A DNA stretch of 64,000 bases from Aquilaria yunnanensis (GCA_039654915.1 CM077594.1:19529001-19593000); one strand, 5' to 3'; numbered from the stretch's first letter, positions 12,594-25,858 are shown. Notes: generated from the letters alone by a model not told the origin. Numbers and translations: made by a program.

Positions 12594-14850
12594 TTGTTAA
12601 GGTAACAAGGTTATTTTGGGAATTATAATGCTTAGAATATTATTTACAAGCTAAAGGGGTATAATAGCTAAAAATGATTAAGCAAGCCGGGCGAAGAGGG
12701 GCATTTTGGTCATTTCACATAATGGTCCATTTTTATTACACGATTTGATAGAGCTTGAGAAAATATTGAATTTGTAATATTATAGTTTTTCATGATTCCT
12801 GCTCTATCAGTGTGAAATTGTGGATTAACTATATTGCCCGTGGGTGGTTAAATTGGTTCCTTGTTTGTTTATTAGATGAATTAAACATGGGAAGAATGGA
12901 AACAAACTTGGGTTGGAAAGAACCTAAGCTTAGATTTTGTGTGGGAAATGTGATGAGCGATGTTGTTCATATTTCAATTTTCCTATTTTATTGCTGGTGG
13001 CTAGGGAGAAGGCTAAAATTATTGGAGAGAATTATGTTTCTTTACTTATATGCTAAATAAGTAAATAAGAGAAACAACGAGGAATAAGTAGGTGTGCGAG
13101 ATGGATAGCCTTCATCTTGAATTGTTCATTCTCTATTCTTGTTTTAGTTTTGGTTATAAGGGGTAGTATAAGGTTGCTTTGTGACTGAAACATGTAATAG
13201 GAACCAACTTGAAATGGGTTTAACAAAACATGCGATTTAAGTAACATTAAGTGCCGATTATGTAATAAGTCCAAGGAAGTGTTAATTAGCCATTTAAACC
13301 ACATGGGAAATTGTTTAATCTTGTCCTAGGAAGGATATGTCTTATTGTTAAGTGATCAATTATAGAATATTACTCAAGCTATTATGAGAAGGCCCTACAA
13401 GAGACTAGAATTGAGACATTGCCTGGGACAGGGAATGGTTGCATTTAACATAGCTAAGGAAAAGGTTAAATTCAGTTATTTCTTGCTTATTTATGTTAAT
13501 GTTAGCTAAGAAATTTGTATATGGGTATGAATAGTTACATTGTTTGGGAAATAAGCATGAGAAGAGTAAGTAAAGGCGAGGTAGCTCATGGATAGGATTT
13601 ATGTGGAATACACCTAGATCGTGGAGCAATTATGTAGAGAGAGGGTTTGAAATGGCCTAAAGACCTTGGGAGACCTAAGGGATCCTCAGGAGAACTTATG
13701 AAGCCGAAGGTTCCCTAAGTGGGTCAGGGATTCCTAAGGGGGGCACTACACCATATCTGACACAAATTGGCTTGCCAATTTACTTACTCTTGCAGATAAA
13801 AGGGAAAAGTAAATTGGATGCTAGTGGAATACTAACAAGTCCAATAATATACAGGCTATAAGCTAGTAATTATAAAAAGAATAGAAACTTGGTACGCCCT
13901 TTTGATGAGGATGAAGACCTTTGGATCTCTTATAAATAAGACTTGGAAGGAAATTAGAGGCAAGGTATTCTAATGTGACCATTGAATGTGGTGATCATAC
14001 ATTTAAGGCCTAGTGGTTCAGAGCTTCCCATCTAGGAGGGAGGTTGCCTGCGGGGACCTCTAACATAGGATGATCACTGCTGGCGTGCTCTAAAAAGTGA
14101 ATAGATCCTATGTTATAACTATGTATACATTTTATACATTGAGTCCTATGGTGTTTGTTTGCAGGTACTTAAAACCTTACTGAGCACCCATGGAATACTC
14201 ACCCATTACAATTTTGTATAGGCAATGTGGATATGGAGCCTAGCACCTGCAATGATGTTTCCTTAGTAGGGTTAAGGCAGTAGACATTGGGCACAAAGGC
14301 ACTAAAAGGTGTCAGACACCATTGGCACCGTGGTACTAAAAGGCACATGGTATAAACCTATAGTATGGATCTTGTACTAGGATGCTCATACAATTAAGGT
14401 CTTGTATGCATTGAAAAGTGGATGCCTCTAGTAACATTGTATCTAGTTAAATAAAGAAACTTCTATGTACTAGTCCACAAGGTATGGGACATGTGGAAGG
14501 GATAGTTCCTTAAATGTGGTTAAAGGAAATATATGTTTTATGCTTTGGTACTATTTTGATATTGTTTTTAAGTTCTAGCTAGCCATATTGAAGCTATTCA
14601 TGCTTGATTATTGTTAGAATTAAGCTAGAAAGCTTAAGAGCATGTGAAGTTTTATTGAACCACTGAGCAATGAAATGGTAATGCAAGTCATAAAATAAGC
14701 TTCCGCATTATAATGGCTTAAAAAGGAGCCATTAAATCTTGGGAGGCCTTACTTTAAATGTGAGTGTGGTGGGTCTTATAGTACCCCGATAAGAGAGTGG
14801 ATGCCTTACAATCCATTAAGAACTCTAGGAACACCAAGTTGAGGATATAT
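12594..14850 (+). mobile_element. Possible gypsy-type LTR remnant
   Basis: It starts with TG (TGTTAAGGTAACAAGG) and contains, late in the segment, phrases (actgagcaccc, atactcaccca at about 14180-14210) that recur in the two solo LTRs nested near 34370 and 38170 in the opposite orientation. It also has G-rich, variably repeated text at 13655-13745. The right end was not found and there is no confirmed TSD. Confidence 0.3.
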
Positions 14851-16735
14851 TCCTTAAAGGCTACTTAAATTCTTTTCCAATTAAAGTTTCCCACATTGAA
14901 TGGCCCATAGGTAGTATGTGCAAAGAGAATTTTTTCCTTCTCTATTGTGACATCTGGCGTAGGTATGGTTGGAAGCAAACTTGCATTGGTGAATGCAAGC
15001 CATCTCTAATGATCATGGATCATTTGGGTTACTAGGAAGGTAGTTGGCATTCTGGATTGGGTGCTTCACTCAATTGGCCTTGAACAAAGTGTAATGGATA
15101 GCTTTTCAAGTGAAACTCGAGGGCAAGGGCCATCGATGTTCTAAACACCAAAGTACACATTTTGCTAGTATATATAGATCATCACTCATTGCCCCCGACC
15201 TTTACATTAATACATGGTGCTGAAAAGTGGTTGACAACATACGCATTAGACCAATGTCATGGATGCAACACTCTAGGGTTTACAAAGCCTCCGTGATAAC
15301 TGGTGCTTAATGGTGGCCATAATGAGCTGGCCGTTCATGCTTGCAAAGTCAAAACTAAGCTTATGGGTAGTTTGCTGATCATATGTAACCTCATGGACAT
15401 AGAAGGCTTCCACAGATGTAAAACAGGTGGGATCCCAATTGAGTTCCCGCAATGGCTCATCTTTCCATCTCGTTGCAAGCCATTTACACCTTCATGGAAT
15501 TTAAAGTGGAAAAAAAGCAATACCTAGTAGCAACATGTCCACATAGTGAATATATTCCAGTCCCTATCTACAATATTCAGGATCTTCTATATGGATTACT
15601 AATCCTAAAATCTTACAACCTGCATTCCAATTCAAACTAGTCAAGTAAGGTAATCAAGGTTACTAACAAAACATGAATTTCCAAAAATTAAGGAATCTGA
15701 ACCAGCTCTTTTCAACATAAGGCTCTTTTCTTGCAGCCAATCCACATGAACCATAGTCATACAAACAAAACCATACCTACCAAGTCATGATAGCCACAAT
15801 ATCCAAAAGATTCCTATACTTTAACATGTAAAAATTTTCTACAAGTTATTAGTACCTAATGCGCAAAACCAAAACTCCATAACCAAACCAATTATCACAG
15901 GAAAATTATCTCTATTTAACTTTACATGGTCAAGTCTTTCCAACTTCCACCAACAATAGCCAACTTCCATAATCCACCAAATCCAAGTGAACAATGTGAG
16001 ATCATGCTCAAACCTAACAAGATTATGTCTATGAACAACGTTGAACACATTCCCATCTTAAGAAATCAACCAATTTACTCAAGAAACCAAAATAAATTTA
16101 GAGAGAGAAAAAAATACCTATAGAGAGCAAAAGTTGAGAGAGTGATGAAAAGCAAGGCAATTGGACTTCGGCAAACATCTCCGGTAAGGGGAAACTATGC
16201 CTAGGAAGAATGAAGGCTAACGTTGAAGTTTGAAGGTGTATGGAAGAAGAAAGAGAGGTATGAGACACGGTCTAGGTCACTGGCATGAGATGGAGCATGT
16301 CATTGAAACTAGGCATAAACATGCTTCCAAATACTGGCATGGCATTTGGCATGTTCAAGGTCTGGAACTAAAAAATTTCTAAAAATAAAGGGCTTACATG
16401 GACAACGTCATGACCATGACATGAACCATGCTAGGTTAACACATTCTCATGTCACAGGCATGGCTAGAATTGAGTACCCTGCTCTGGAATATTTAGTAGG
16501 ATCTATACACGGGCTTAGTTATAGGTGTGACTCAAATTGTGTTTCAGTGTCCTAAACCTAAAATTTTGAAAAATCATAAAAAATTATTTTTTAAATGCTG
16601 GCACACTTATGACTAAAACCATGTTGGCAACATGGTGACCATCATGGGTGTGTCGTTGACCATTTTAGGCTATTACAATGTAAAAATTCTCAATTTAAAA
16701 CTAACTGGGGTGTCACATGTTGCGTGTTGCTACCA
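14851..16735. other. Retroelement debris, no domain recognised
   Basis: Short open frames on both strands (up to about 75 codons) show no motif that I can name. The sequence between 16560 and 16735 does not match the region left of repeat copy 1. Confidence 0.35.
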
Positions 16736-16739
16736 TAGG

Positions 16740-18460
16740 AGCATTCATAGGTGTGACACCAATTATGTAGTGCACCTTATCCTCAGGTTAATCAATCAAA
16801 ATCTTTTCGTAACTGAAATTGCCAAAAAGGCATTAACACTTAGTAAATCTCACTACTGAGTTTAACATTAGTCTAGAGGTCCCTTCTACTTATTGATTGA
16901 TCAAATCTAACATATGATCGGTTAGTTTAACATGCTTGAAATCAAATATCAGATTAATTGGTTAGCTACTATTAATCCAAGAACATGAAGAACATATGGG
17001 TAGACCACAATAAACTATATTTGACTAAACCAAAATAGTTGAAAGAACAGGATCATTATTCGGTTAATTCAGTTCAATCCAAACTAAAAGTTTCAGTTGA
17101 TTCGATTTTCAATTTTTGATTATAAAAAATTGAAATAACCAAACTTAAGGATGAAACTGAAATTGGTTTGGTTCGATTTGACATCGAAATAATCAAAATA
17201 TTATTTATGAGCTCTAACTTAATGATAAAAATGTAAAACTAAGGACATGGGTACCTTTGTTAACCATTTAATGATAAATAGAGGATCTAAGTATGGGTTT
17301 CAGGCATTTTGGCCTATTAGGTCTTCTCCTTCGTGTCAGACCCCTATTTTCCTCTTTGGCTAGCATGGGGTGGTGAATTCTTTCTAATTCAAGGTTCCGT
17401 GGATGAGCTATTTGAGACCTTGATCATATCCTACTTAGATTTTTAACCTTTTAGCTCAATTCCTAGATCAAGATGCTGCATATTATAGGAAAATGAGCAA
17501 GAATTAGAAGCGAGAAAAGATCGAGGTGAATGGTGGGAAAACCTAAGTCGTCTTAATGGCCAGTGCCAGCAACGATCATTTGGATGCCCTCACCATGGCC
17601 TCCTCCACCACCGAAGAAAATGCCACCGTATGGTTCCATCAATGGTGGGTGAGTGGATGACTATCAATAAGGTGGCCAAATCCTAATAAAGCCATCAACC
17701 TTTTATTTACCTTCTAGCCAACCCTTAGTCCTTATAAATGTGTTAAATTATTCCATATAAAAACTAAAAATTTGGTTTGTTCGGTTATCGAAATAACCGG
17801 CTACCTTAATCGAAACCAAAATGAAAAACTAAATTCACCAAACCAAAATTTCAAATTAATTCAATTTTTCAGTTTCACCCAAATAGTCATCATCCCTATC
17901 TGCTCTAATGGTAATCAAATGATGTTGATCATCCAAAATAGCTTCTTTCTAGCCTTTTGCTATGAACCCTGAGCCAAAACTATGCTCTAATTTGTTTTCC
18001 ACATGTGAACCCCTCGAAAATTGAATAAACTTTTGAAAAATAGCTAATTACAACCTGATACGGCCATGACCTGATTTGTGTCTGGTTTCTAGACTTAAAA
18101 ATTCACAAACAAAGTACAAAGCATGGCCTACATCATAACCATGGCTGAAACACAAGCGTGCCACTAAAGAACATGGATGTGTGAGTTGTAGAATCTCCAA
18201 AAAATCAAGACAATGAGGGAACATGGCCTCAGACATGGTCATGACCCTAACCGTGTAAGCTTAGAAATCTGTCAAAGCTTTAAATTCTAGTTCCAATCTT
18301 CATTAATATCCTTCTTATTGTGCACTTAAGCTAAAATATGACTTGAAAACAAAATATGAAATAATGAAGCACTAATTTATATAAAAAAAATTACTTAAAA
18401 GACAAGCAAATGCCAAGGAAAAGCATGGTAAAAATATGTATAATTAAGCACATATCAGTA
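16740..18460. repeat. Dispersed repeat, copy 2, with insertion
   Basis: Direct copy of 9990-11040 (see that entry). Relative to copy 1 it carries extra sequence between about 17055 and 17890, and it is cut at about 18460 by a LINE tail. Confidence 0.5.
17055..17890. mobile_element. Possible TIR element inside repeat copy 2
   Basis: Absent from repeat copy 1. Its two ends are rich in ggtt/aacc words that partly read as inverted copies (ggttaattcagttc at the left; gaattaatt and aaccaaa words at the right), with a GC-richer core at about 17500-17650. Exact termini and a target duplication were not resolved. Confidence 0.3.
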
Positions 18461-18464
18461 GCTT

Positions 18465-18672
18465 TTTCTTTTTGTGTGCTTAAATTGAATTCTTATATGT
18501 TTGTTGGAGGAGTGTTCGAGGATATTGGGTTTCTTGTGTTATTCTTTTTTAGGAGTTTGGTTTTTATGCCCGGATCCTTTGCATTTCATCATCTTTCTCT
18601 TTAAGATAATTCTTGTGCTTTCCACTTTTAATAAAATCTTTCTTATTGTTGACAAAAAAATAAAAAATAAAG
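18465..18672 (+). mobile_element. Truncated LINE 3' end
   Basis: A short segment ending in ataaaatctttcttattg followed by an A-rich tail, the usual 3' terminus of plant L1-type LINEs. It abuts repeat copy 2 at about 18460, so it is a 5'-truncated insertion. Confidence 0.45.
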
Positions 18673-18714
18673 TAGTAGATAAATTTTTATTTCAATTAAT
18701 GGATAAATGCTTTT

Positions 18715-20730
18715 AATTTATCATTTATTTATCAAGAATTCTGGGATAAGGTAGGGGAAACCATTGTTTGAGTTGTTAAAGATTTCTTTGTCCAAGGTAC
18801 TTTCGAGCATTCTTTGAATCATACTTTGATTGTTTTAATTCCAAAAGTCAATTCCTTTGAAGTAGTGTCTCAGTTTAGGCTTATCAGTTTATGTAACTTT
18901 TGTTACAAGATTATATCAAAAATTCTAGCCAATAAGATTAGTCCATTCCTGAATTCTATTATCTCCCCATTTTGAAATGCTTTTATTCAGGGCAGAGTGA
19001 TTCAGGATAATATAATAGTCACTTATGAAGTGTTTCATCACTTTAAACATAAGAAATCAGGGCATAGTTATAAGATGGCAAAAATTGGACATGAATAAAG
19101 CCTATGACAGAGTTGAGTGGGGCTTTTTATCTTCTATAATTTAGTAGATAGGTTTTAGCAATTGCTGGGTGAATTAGGTCATGAAGTTGATTACTTTTGT
19201 TACCTGTAGATTGGTTATGAATGGGAAGAAGTCTGAAACCTTTTACCCTTTTAGAGGCCTCAGGCAGGGGGACCCTCTATCCCCCTATACGTTTATTTTT
19301 ATTACTGAAGCCTTATCTGCCATGTTCTCTTATGCCATAAACACCAAAACCTTAGAATGAATCAAATTTACTAAGCACTACCTTATTCTATCATATCTTT
19401 TGTTTGCTGATGTCTCTTTGTTTTCCCCTATAGTTATTACTGCCAATTGTGTGAAGTTTAATCAGATTCTCAGCAATTCTCAGCAAGTACTGTAAGGCTT
19501 TAGGTCAATATGTAAATATGGATAAATTTTGTGTGATTTTTAGTCCTAAGACCCTTGAGGTTATTTAGAATGTTTCCTGTGATATTCTCTAAATGTTTGA
19601 AACTCCTACCTTAGGAAAGTGCTTAGCTTTACCCATTATATGGGGGAAATCTAAAACTAAGGCTTTCGGGTATGTGAGAGATAAGATTGCCTGGAAGCTC
19701 GAAAGCTGGAAAAGTAAACATCTCTCATATGCAGGCAAAGAGTCCTTGATTAAAAATGTTGATTTTGCTATTCCCACGTACTTCATAACTTGTTTCAAGT
19801 TCCCCTCTGGTTTTTGTAGGAAAATTAATGCCTTGGCTGCTAATTTCTAGTGGGGGTTTTTTGAGTATGCTAATAAAGTGCAAATGGAGGGGTTAAGAAA
19901 TTCTGGTAAGAGCTAAGGGTATGGCGCATCTCGGGTTTAAAGATCTTGGAGAGTTTAATAATGCCTTGTTGGCCAAGCTAGCTTGGAGAATTCTTTAGAA
20001 TCCGTCCATCTTTTGTGTTCAAATTCTGAAAGGCCTCCATTTCCCTAACTCTACTTTTATGGAAGCCAAAAAAGGTTTTTGTGCCTCTTAGGGATGGCCT
20101 AGTGTTCTAAAAGGTAGAAATATTATTAACTAATGCTATTATTGGCAAATTGGAGATGGACGCATAGCCTAAGACTGGTTAGATTCTTAACTTCTAAATG
20201 TTCCTAGAAGGCTTTGCCCCATTGTTGAAATTCCCCATGATTTAAGTATCATGAAGGTGTGTGAGTTGTTAAATTTAGATGCTTCTACCTAGGATCTTAG
20301 TGGTATCCATCACTTACTTTTTAGCCAAGCTGCTGTGGCCATTAAGCAGATTCCTATAAATATCTACAATGGAGCTGATAAAATGATTTGGCCTTTTGAA
20401 AAATTTGGAACCTTAACTGTGCACTCTGCATACAATTTTCAAAAAAAGGTAACTACTTTTGGTCATGCATCTTCATTTCACTTTATTAACTCAAGACTGC
20501 GGAAACATCTGTGGAAGCTTAAAGGGCCTCCTAAAATGGAGAATTTTATGTGGTGGGCTTGTCAAAACTGCCTTGCTACTAATGCAAATAGAGTGAAGAA
20601 ACATTTGACCAAAATCTCATGGTGCCCCTTTTATGATTGTGGTGAGTCAGTAGTGCATTGTTTACTTCTGTGTGAATGGATTATGCCTATCTTATGGGTC
20701 CAGGCATTACAGGAATCTTGTGGCCAATAG
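18715..20730 (+). pseudogene. L1-type LINE ORF2 remnant: RT plus zf-RVT
   Basis: The reading frame, broken by several stops and shifts, carries reverse transcriptase blocks in order: IVLIPKV at about 18835, FRLISLCN, the LANKIS/AFIQGR region near 18930-18995, LDMNKAYDRVEWGF at about 19089, GLRQGDPLSP at about 19258 and LLFAD at about 19400, where the usual second Asp of FADD is Val. Later blocks are the WKSKHLSYAGKESLIK segment (about 19710) and a 131-codon open stretch at 20335-20730 with the zinc-binding reverse-transcriptase tail (LWKLKGPPKMENFMWW, then Cys and His residues). The endonuclease domain is missing upstream. Dead copy; product family is certain, lineage within L1 is not. Confidence 0.85.
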
Positions 20731-20734
20731 TGTG

Positions 20735-22865
20735 TGTATGGAGGAATTACAGGAATCTTGGAAGAATATTAGCTTGACGAAAGGAGAACAAGAGGGTTTA
20801 GGGTTTGATGAAGAGTCATTGTTGGGTGATGAAATGAAGAAGTTTTTTATCATTGGATTTTTGTGGACAATGCTGCCTTTCAATAATAAGGCTTTGATCA
20901 AAACTATAAAGTCATTGTAGAGGCCAACGTAAAGGTCCAATGAAGAGGTACTGGATGACAATTGGTTTTCTTTTACACTTTCCTCCAAAGGGTATATCAC
21001 ATGGATATTGGAGGGATTCCCATGGATGTTTGACAAACATGTCTTGCTTCTTAAAGAACTAACTGGAGATGCAAATATCGCAAAATGTTGAACTTAATAT
21101 GGTAGTGCTCTATGTTGGACCTATAATCTACCATTGAGTTTCATGCATGCCAATGTGGCTAGAAAGATTGGGGAATGAATTGGTTCAGTTCTAGAGGTGG
21201 ACGAAGGAAAGGACGACAAGGTGAACAGCCTTTTTTGGAGATTCCTTGAGGTGCTAAACATTCATAAATGTTTTCCTAAGGTTATATGGCATCCTAATTC
21301 AGGGAAAGACACTTTTGTTCAACTCCCTTATGGGCACCTTTAACAATTTTTTTTTGCCTGTGGACAATTGGGCCATATAAATAAAGATTACAGGGTAGAA
21401 AGAAACCATAATGGCCAAGCAAAAAATCAGTATGGTGATTGGCTATATGCATCACCCCTTAGTGGATAATTGAAATAGTAGTCAAGACAGGAGAAATGTA
21501 CCATGTTTGGATAGCAAGTGAGCTCATCATCCAAATCTAGTGCCTAAGAGAGGAGTAGGGCAATACTCTGAAAATGATAACGTTTAAATGCCTTATTCAA
21601 GAAGTTATTGGCAGGGATGCCATACCCACCCTTTGAAATGAAATTGTACAAGGTGAGAGAGCAAATGTGAAAGAGGATAGGGGTTATACCCCATCATAAA
21701 AAGGATTAGACATAAATATGTGCTCTAAGAAATACTACAGCATTTCAGTTTAACCCATAAAATGGAAATCCACCCAAAAATGAAACGAATCCTAGAATTA
21801 TAGATCGACTAGATGATTTCCATCTAGAAGCGTTCCTCCCCGACCTTCCTTCAGCTATATAAACATGTCTCATTCTCCAATCCTGAGGTACGAGATTTCC
21901 ATTAGACATTCTGTCATTTCTTCACTTGCCAAAAACTGGCTTGACTGTCAGAGGGTTTGTCCCGAGAAAACATTCTGGGGCTCTGACATTATCGTTGTGA
22001 ATAGGATCTCCATTCACCACAAGATACAGGGCCTAGCCTAAGTGATCCCATCAACTATCACTCAAAGGTTGTCTACTTTCTTGGTCACTGTGGAAGGTGA
22101 GGTGACTATTCTTTGCAATGGAACTTAGTGGCAATCGATGTTGGACTATTAACCCAGTTGCTGCCTTTGGTGGATGTAAAGAAGAGGAAGAATTTCTTAG
22201 CGTTAACATGTGTCCTTTGGTAGCATCAAAATGAAATAGTCCATGGGGGTCCAATTTAGTCCGTGGAAATGTTAAGCCGGCAAAGTCAGGAACAAATGAA
22301 TGATATGGAGCTGTTGCATAGTATGTGTGGCTCCTGACCGGTCTCGGACTTGTTGAACTTGTCCACTGCCGAATGGTTTAAAATTAATTAAGATGTGGCT
22401 TTGGGCGGGGATGGATTGCTGGGTGTAGGGGTGGTCATTTGGAACCACCACAGCAAGGTGGTTGCAGCATTGGCGAGTAAGAAGTTCAGATTGGACAATG
22501 CGTTCTATGGGGAGAGCTTGGCGTGCCTAGAGGGCTTGATGGAGATTTTGGCTTGACTAGGCTCCTTGTGGAGTCGAATGCGAAAGAGGTGGTGCAAACA
22601 ATTGTCTCTAATGTGGCAGGTGAATCAGAAACTTTTACTTGCATTATGGAGATCAGATGTCGGTTGCCCAAGTTGGCAAGCTTGCAGGTTTTGCATTCTT
22701 TCTGTGAAGCCAATTTGGTTGCTTATCATCTTGCTCATCTGGGCCTCTGTTGTTATGATTTTTCCCATCTGGAAAGATAATATTCTAGATCATATCATGG
22801 CCATTGTAGCCTTTGATCTTTTGAATTAATGAAATCCACGGATGCTTTCTATCAAAAAAAGAGGA
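20735..22865 (+). pseudogene. Second LINE, internally deleted: ORF1 (DUF4283) and RNase H
   Basis: From 20740 the plus strand reads as a LINE ORF1 protein: MEELQESWKNISLT, then an RNA-binding-like DUF4283 region (FIIGFLW, GFPWMFDKHVLLLKEL, LPLSFMHANVARKIG at about 20840-21170) and a degenerate zinc knuckle at about 21350. At 22385-22829 the text changes to a C-terminal RNase H domain (DGLLGVGVVIW, ASKKFRLDNAFYGESLACLEG, ending HSFCEANLVAYHLAHLGL) with one internal frameshift, then a short A-rich tail at 22850-22865. Endonuclease and RT between them are missing or unrecognisable. The order ORF1, RNase H, tail is that of one LINE with a large internal deletion. Confidence 0.7.
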
Positions 22866-24036
22866 AAAATTAAGAAACTGATATCATTTTTGTACCCTAA
22901 CACTTGCCTAAAATTGTTAATTTTAACCAATTAGGCTACATTTTAAAATAATTTGAAATTATATTTCAAATAATTAATACAAATTAAAATGTGGAAAATT
23001 TTTGAACTTTGGATCTTGGAATAAAAATCTCTTCTTTATAATAAAATTTTATTTCTTTTTTTGAGTCAAATCAATAAGTAATATTGACAATCACCTGAAA
23101 ACATTATTTTCCAAACATATTGTAGTGTCTAAAATTTCTCCTTATTTCATTCTATAACATTTGATAGTTTTTTATTGTAAACATTTGATCATTTTCCTAG
23201 TTATACAGACATAAGAGGAACATTTTATGTTAATTTTCTGCTTGTCCTTCACGATTTGATTTATTTTAAAAATTCATATAAATTTCTATTGTTTATTAAA
23301 TTCTTTCTTATGGTTTCGTATTATCTCAACTTCTATCGTTTATGTTTGAAACCTACACTCTTTTTTATAATTTATCTCGATAACAGCTAAGGGAAAGATT
23401 GTTTTTGTATTTAAAGGGTGGGAAAATGATAATTTAAATTTTTTTTTAATTAGCAAACTACTTCGCTAGCATTTTGGTTCTATCAAAATAAGGTTTAACA
23501 ATATTAATTAAATTATGATTGAAAGTTCATTTCAAAAAGTGTAAATGGACTAAGGTAAAAATAGTAGGTTTCAAAATTCAAACTATACTTTTATTCTGTT
23601 TAAAAGTTGTCAAACAAGTCACCATCTAAGCTTACAATATCACTTAACAACTTTCAATGAGTTTTATATATATTATTTTACATTTGTTACCAGCATTGAT
23701 AACTTATTTTAATTATTTTAACTTAATTAGCCACAAAATGGTTGGATAGCAAAAATAAACCTAATACAACAATGAGTCCTAAAATGTTTTACTAAAACAT
23801 GATGCAATATTATTTTTGTACCATCAATTAACTAATCTAATGCAACATATTTTTTATTTAATAAATATTTATATTTTAAAAAATTTCTGTTCATGGGACG
23901 GGTATAAAATTAGTTTTTGGAGAAGACAAATTTGTAAAAGTACTATTGTATACACGAAGCATGTTTTTTTTTTCCAAAGCAATAATGAAGCATGAAATAT
24001 ATTACTAAAATTATATATATTATAAAATCATAATAG
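22866..24036. other. Very AT-rich spacer
   Basis: No open frame, repeat or element end recognised. Confidence 0.6.
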
Positions 24037-24045
24037 TAAATCTTA

Positions 24046-25032
24046 AGGGTCAAATCCAAATTTAATCCCCTAACTTAAATAGTAGTCCTAATGTGGTCCC
24101 TCAACTCTAAAAGTGACTATTAAAGTTCCCTAACTCAACTTGTGCGTCTTATTCTGATCCCTACCGTCAGTTCAGGCGTTAGTTCATATGGAAATTGCCT
24201 ACATGGCATCTGACATAATCTTTTATGACAATACGTGACAAAACTCGAAGAATAATAAATCTCAAGGTAGAATTGGCACAAACAAACAATTTTAGGGACT
24301 TAATAATTGATTAACCCTAACTTTATCCTTTTTCCCAACTCTTACCTTCCGCCACAACAAGGAGCGCCGCTGTTTGTCCACCTTCCTTGGCCTTCACAGT
24401 CCTCCCGCCAATCCCTTCTTTCCTAGTCTCCTGCTTTCCCCCTCTCAGTCCTTCCACCCTCTTGGCCTGCAGTATCTTTTCTTCAACTCCTAATCCCGCC
24501 ATGCCGTCCTCCGTCCCCGCCTCGGAACCCTTCTGGAGACAGAGACAACCAATTTGGAGGCCTTCAACTTTTGGACGAGTGCGTCTCAAAGGTCGCTCCT
24601 GAGCATCTATTCACTGAATTCAACGATGCTCCAGGCCATGGGGAAGCCGAGTTTGACTTTGTTGCCGAAGTTGTAGTAGCCATGGTGGCGGGTGTAGATG
24701 GTGAGATGGTAGCGGCGCTCGTGATAGTTTAGGCTTTAGTATAAAATTAGGGTTAATCATTCATTTAAGTCCCTAAAATTATTTCTTTGTGCCAACTCTA
24801 TCCTAAGATTTATTATTCTTCCAGTTTTGTCACTTATTACCTTCATAAAGGATGTCACGTGGCAGCTGGGGTGTCACGTAGGCAATTTCCATCCGGACAA
24901 ACGCCTGAACTGATAGTAGGGACTAGAATAGGACACGCGAGTCGAGTTTGGGATTTTAATAGTCATTTTTTGAGTTAATGGACCACATTAGGACAACCTT
25001 TAAAGTTAAGGGACTAAATTTGGATTTTACCC
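24046..25032. mobile_element. Small MULE with ~280-bp TIRs and GC-rich insert
   Basis: Positions 24046-24320 and 24730-25032 are long inverted copies (ends GGGTCAAATCCAAATTTA and, reversed, GGGTAAAATCCAAATTTA) with similarity over about 280 bp. Flanking nine-mers taaatctta (24037-24045) and taaatcgta (25033-25041) match at eight of nine bases, as expected for an aged MULE target duplication. The 410-bp core is far more GC-rich than the arms, the picture of a Pack-MULE carrying a gene piece. Confidence 0.75.
24321..24729. pseudogene. GC-rich captured fragment of unknown origin
   Basis: Core between the MULE TIRs. It is open on both strands for about 70-88 codons (24323-24589 minus, 24387-24602 plus), but neither translation shows a domain that I know. 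Base composition is gene-like and unlike its surroundings. Source gene unknown. Confidence 0.45.
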
Positions 25033-25069
25033 TAAATCGTAATCTAATGTTGGTAGAATCTTAATCTAG

Positions 25070-25342
25070 GATAAAAATATGTTATTAGCTGGTATTGATT
25101 TTAGATTTTCTGTTAATTAAGTGTGATAAAATTTTCACCCCAATTTCAAGGATATATTGATGATTTGGTGTAGATTTACAAAACTATGGCTTCTTATCTA
25201 TTTGATCAAAGAGATAAGAAGCAATAGTTTTGTAAATCTCATCAAATAATCAATATATCCTTGAAATCGGAGTAAAACTTTTGTCACACTTAAATTAATA
25301 GAAAATCTAAAATAAATCCTAACTAATAACATATTTTTATCT
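25070..25342. mobile_element. Foldback MITE (long hairpin)
   Basis: Two arms of about 130 bp are near-perfect inverted copies around a centre at about 25206: ataaaaatatgttattag at the left end faces ctaataacatatttttat at the right, and gcttcttatct faces agataagaagc at the loop. Transcribed, it would form a long hairpin RNA. No transposase; terminal duplication not resolved. Confidence 0.8.
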
Positions 25343-25484
25343 TATGAAATCATATTGTTGCATAATACCATTTTCTAATAACTTTTGTCACACTTAAATT
25401 AATAGCAAATCTAAAATAAATCCTAACTAATAACATATTTTTATCTTATGAAATCATATTGTTGCATAATACCATTTCCTAATT
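25277..25484. repeat. 104-bp tandem duplication of the foldback right arm
   Basis: 25277-25380 and 25381-25484 are direct copies with few differences. The first copy overlaps the right arm of the foldback element, so the duplication gives a second partial right arm. Confidence 0.85.
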
Positions 25485-25858
25485 TGAACAAGTGTCACAA
25501 ATTCTTAAGAACAATTTTCTTGAAAATTACTCAGTATGAGGTGAGTGAAAACTTGTCAAAGATCCTCCTAGTTAAGTTAGATCACATTTAAAACGCTAAA
25601 GCAGTTGAATAGGATGTGATAAAAATTTACTTTCAAACTTGAGAAGTGAAAGTTTGTTTTGGATATTATGTAGTTAATGATATTGTTATATTATGTCATA
25701 CCAAATACGATTATCTACACTTACGATCATACCTAATTAATATCTATTATGAACCTAAATCTAATTATAGTTTGTTGAAATTGCTAACAAAATAACTTTC
25801 ATAATGTATTAATTAACAATCTTCAAAATGCATTTTAACATAGTGTTGATAAATGATA
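25485..25858. other. AT-rich spacer
   Basis: Nothing recognised. Confidence 0.5.

Noticed and set aside
20707..21036. 109-codon minus-strand frame
   Set aside because: Antisense of the LINE ORF1 (DUF4283) remnant.
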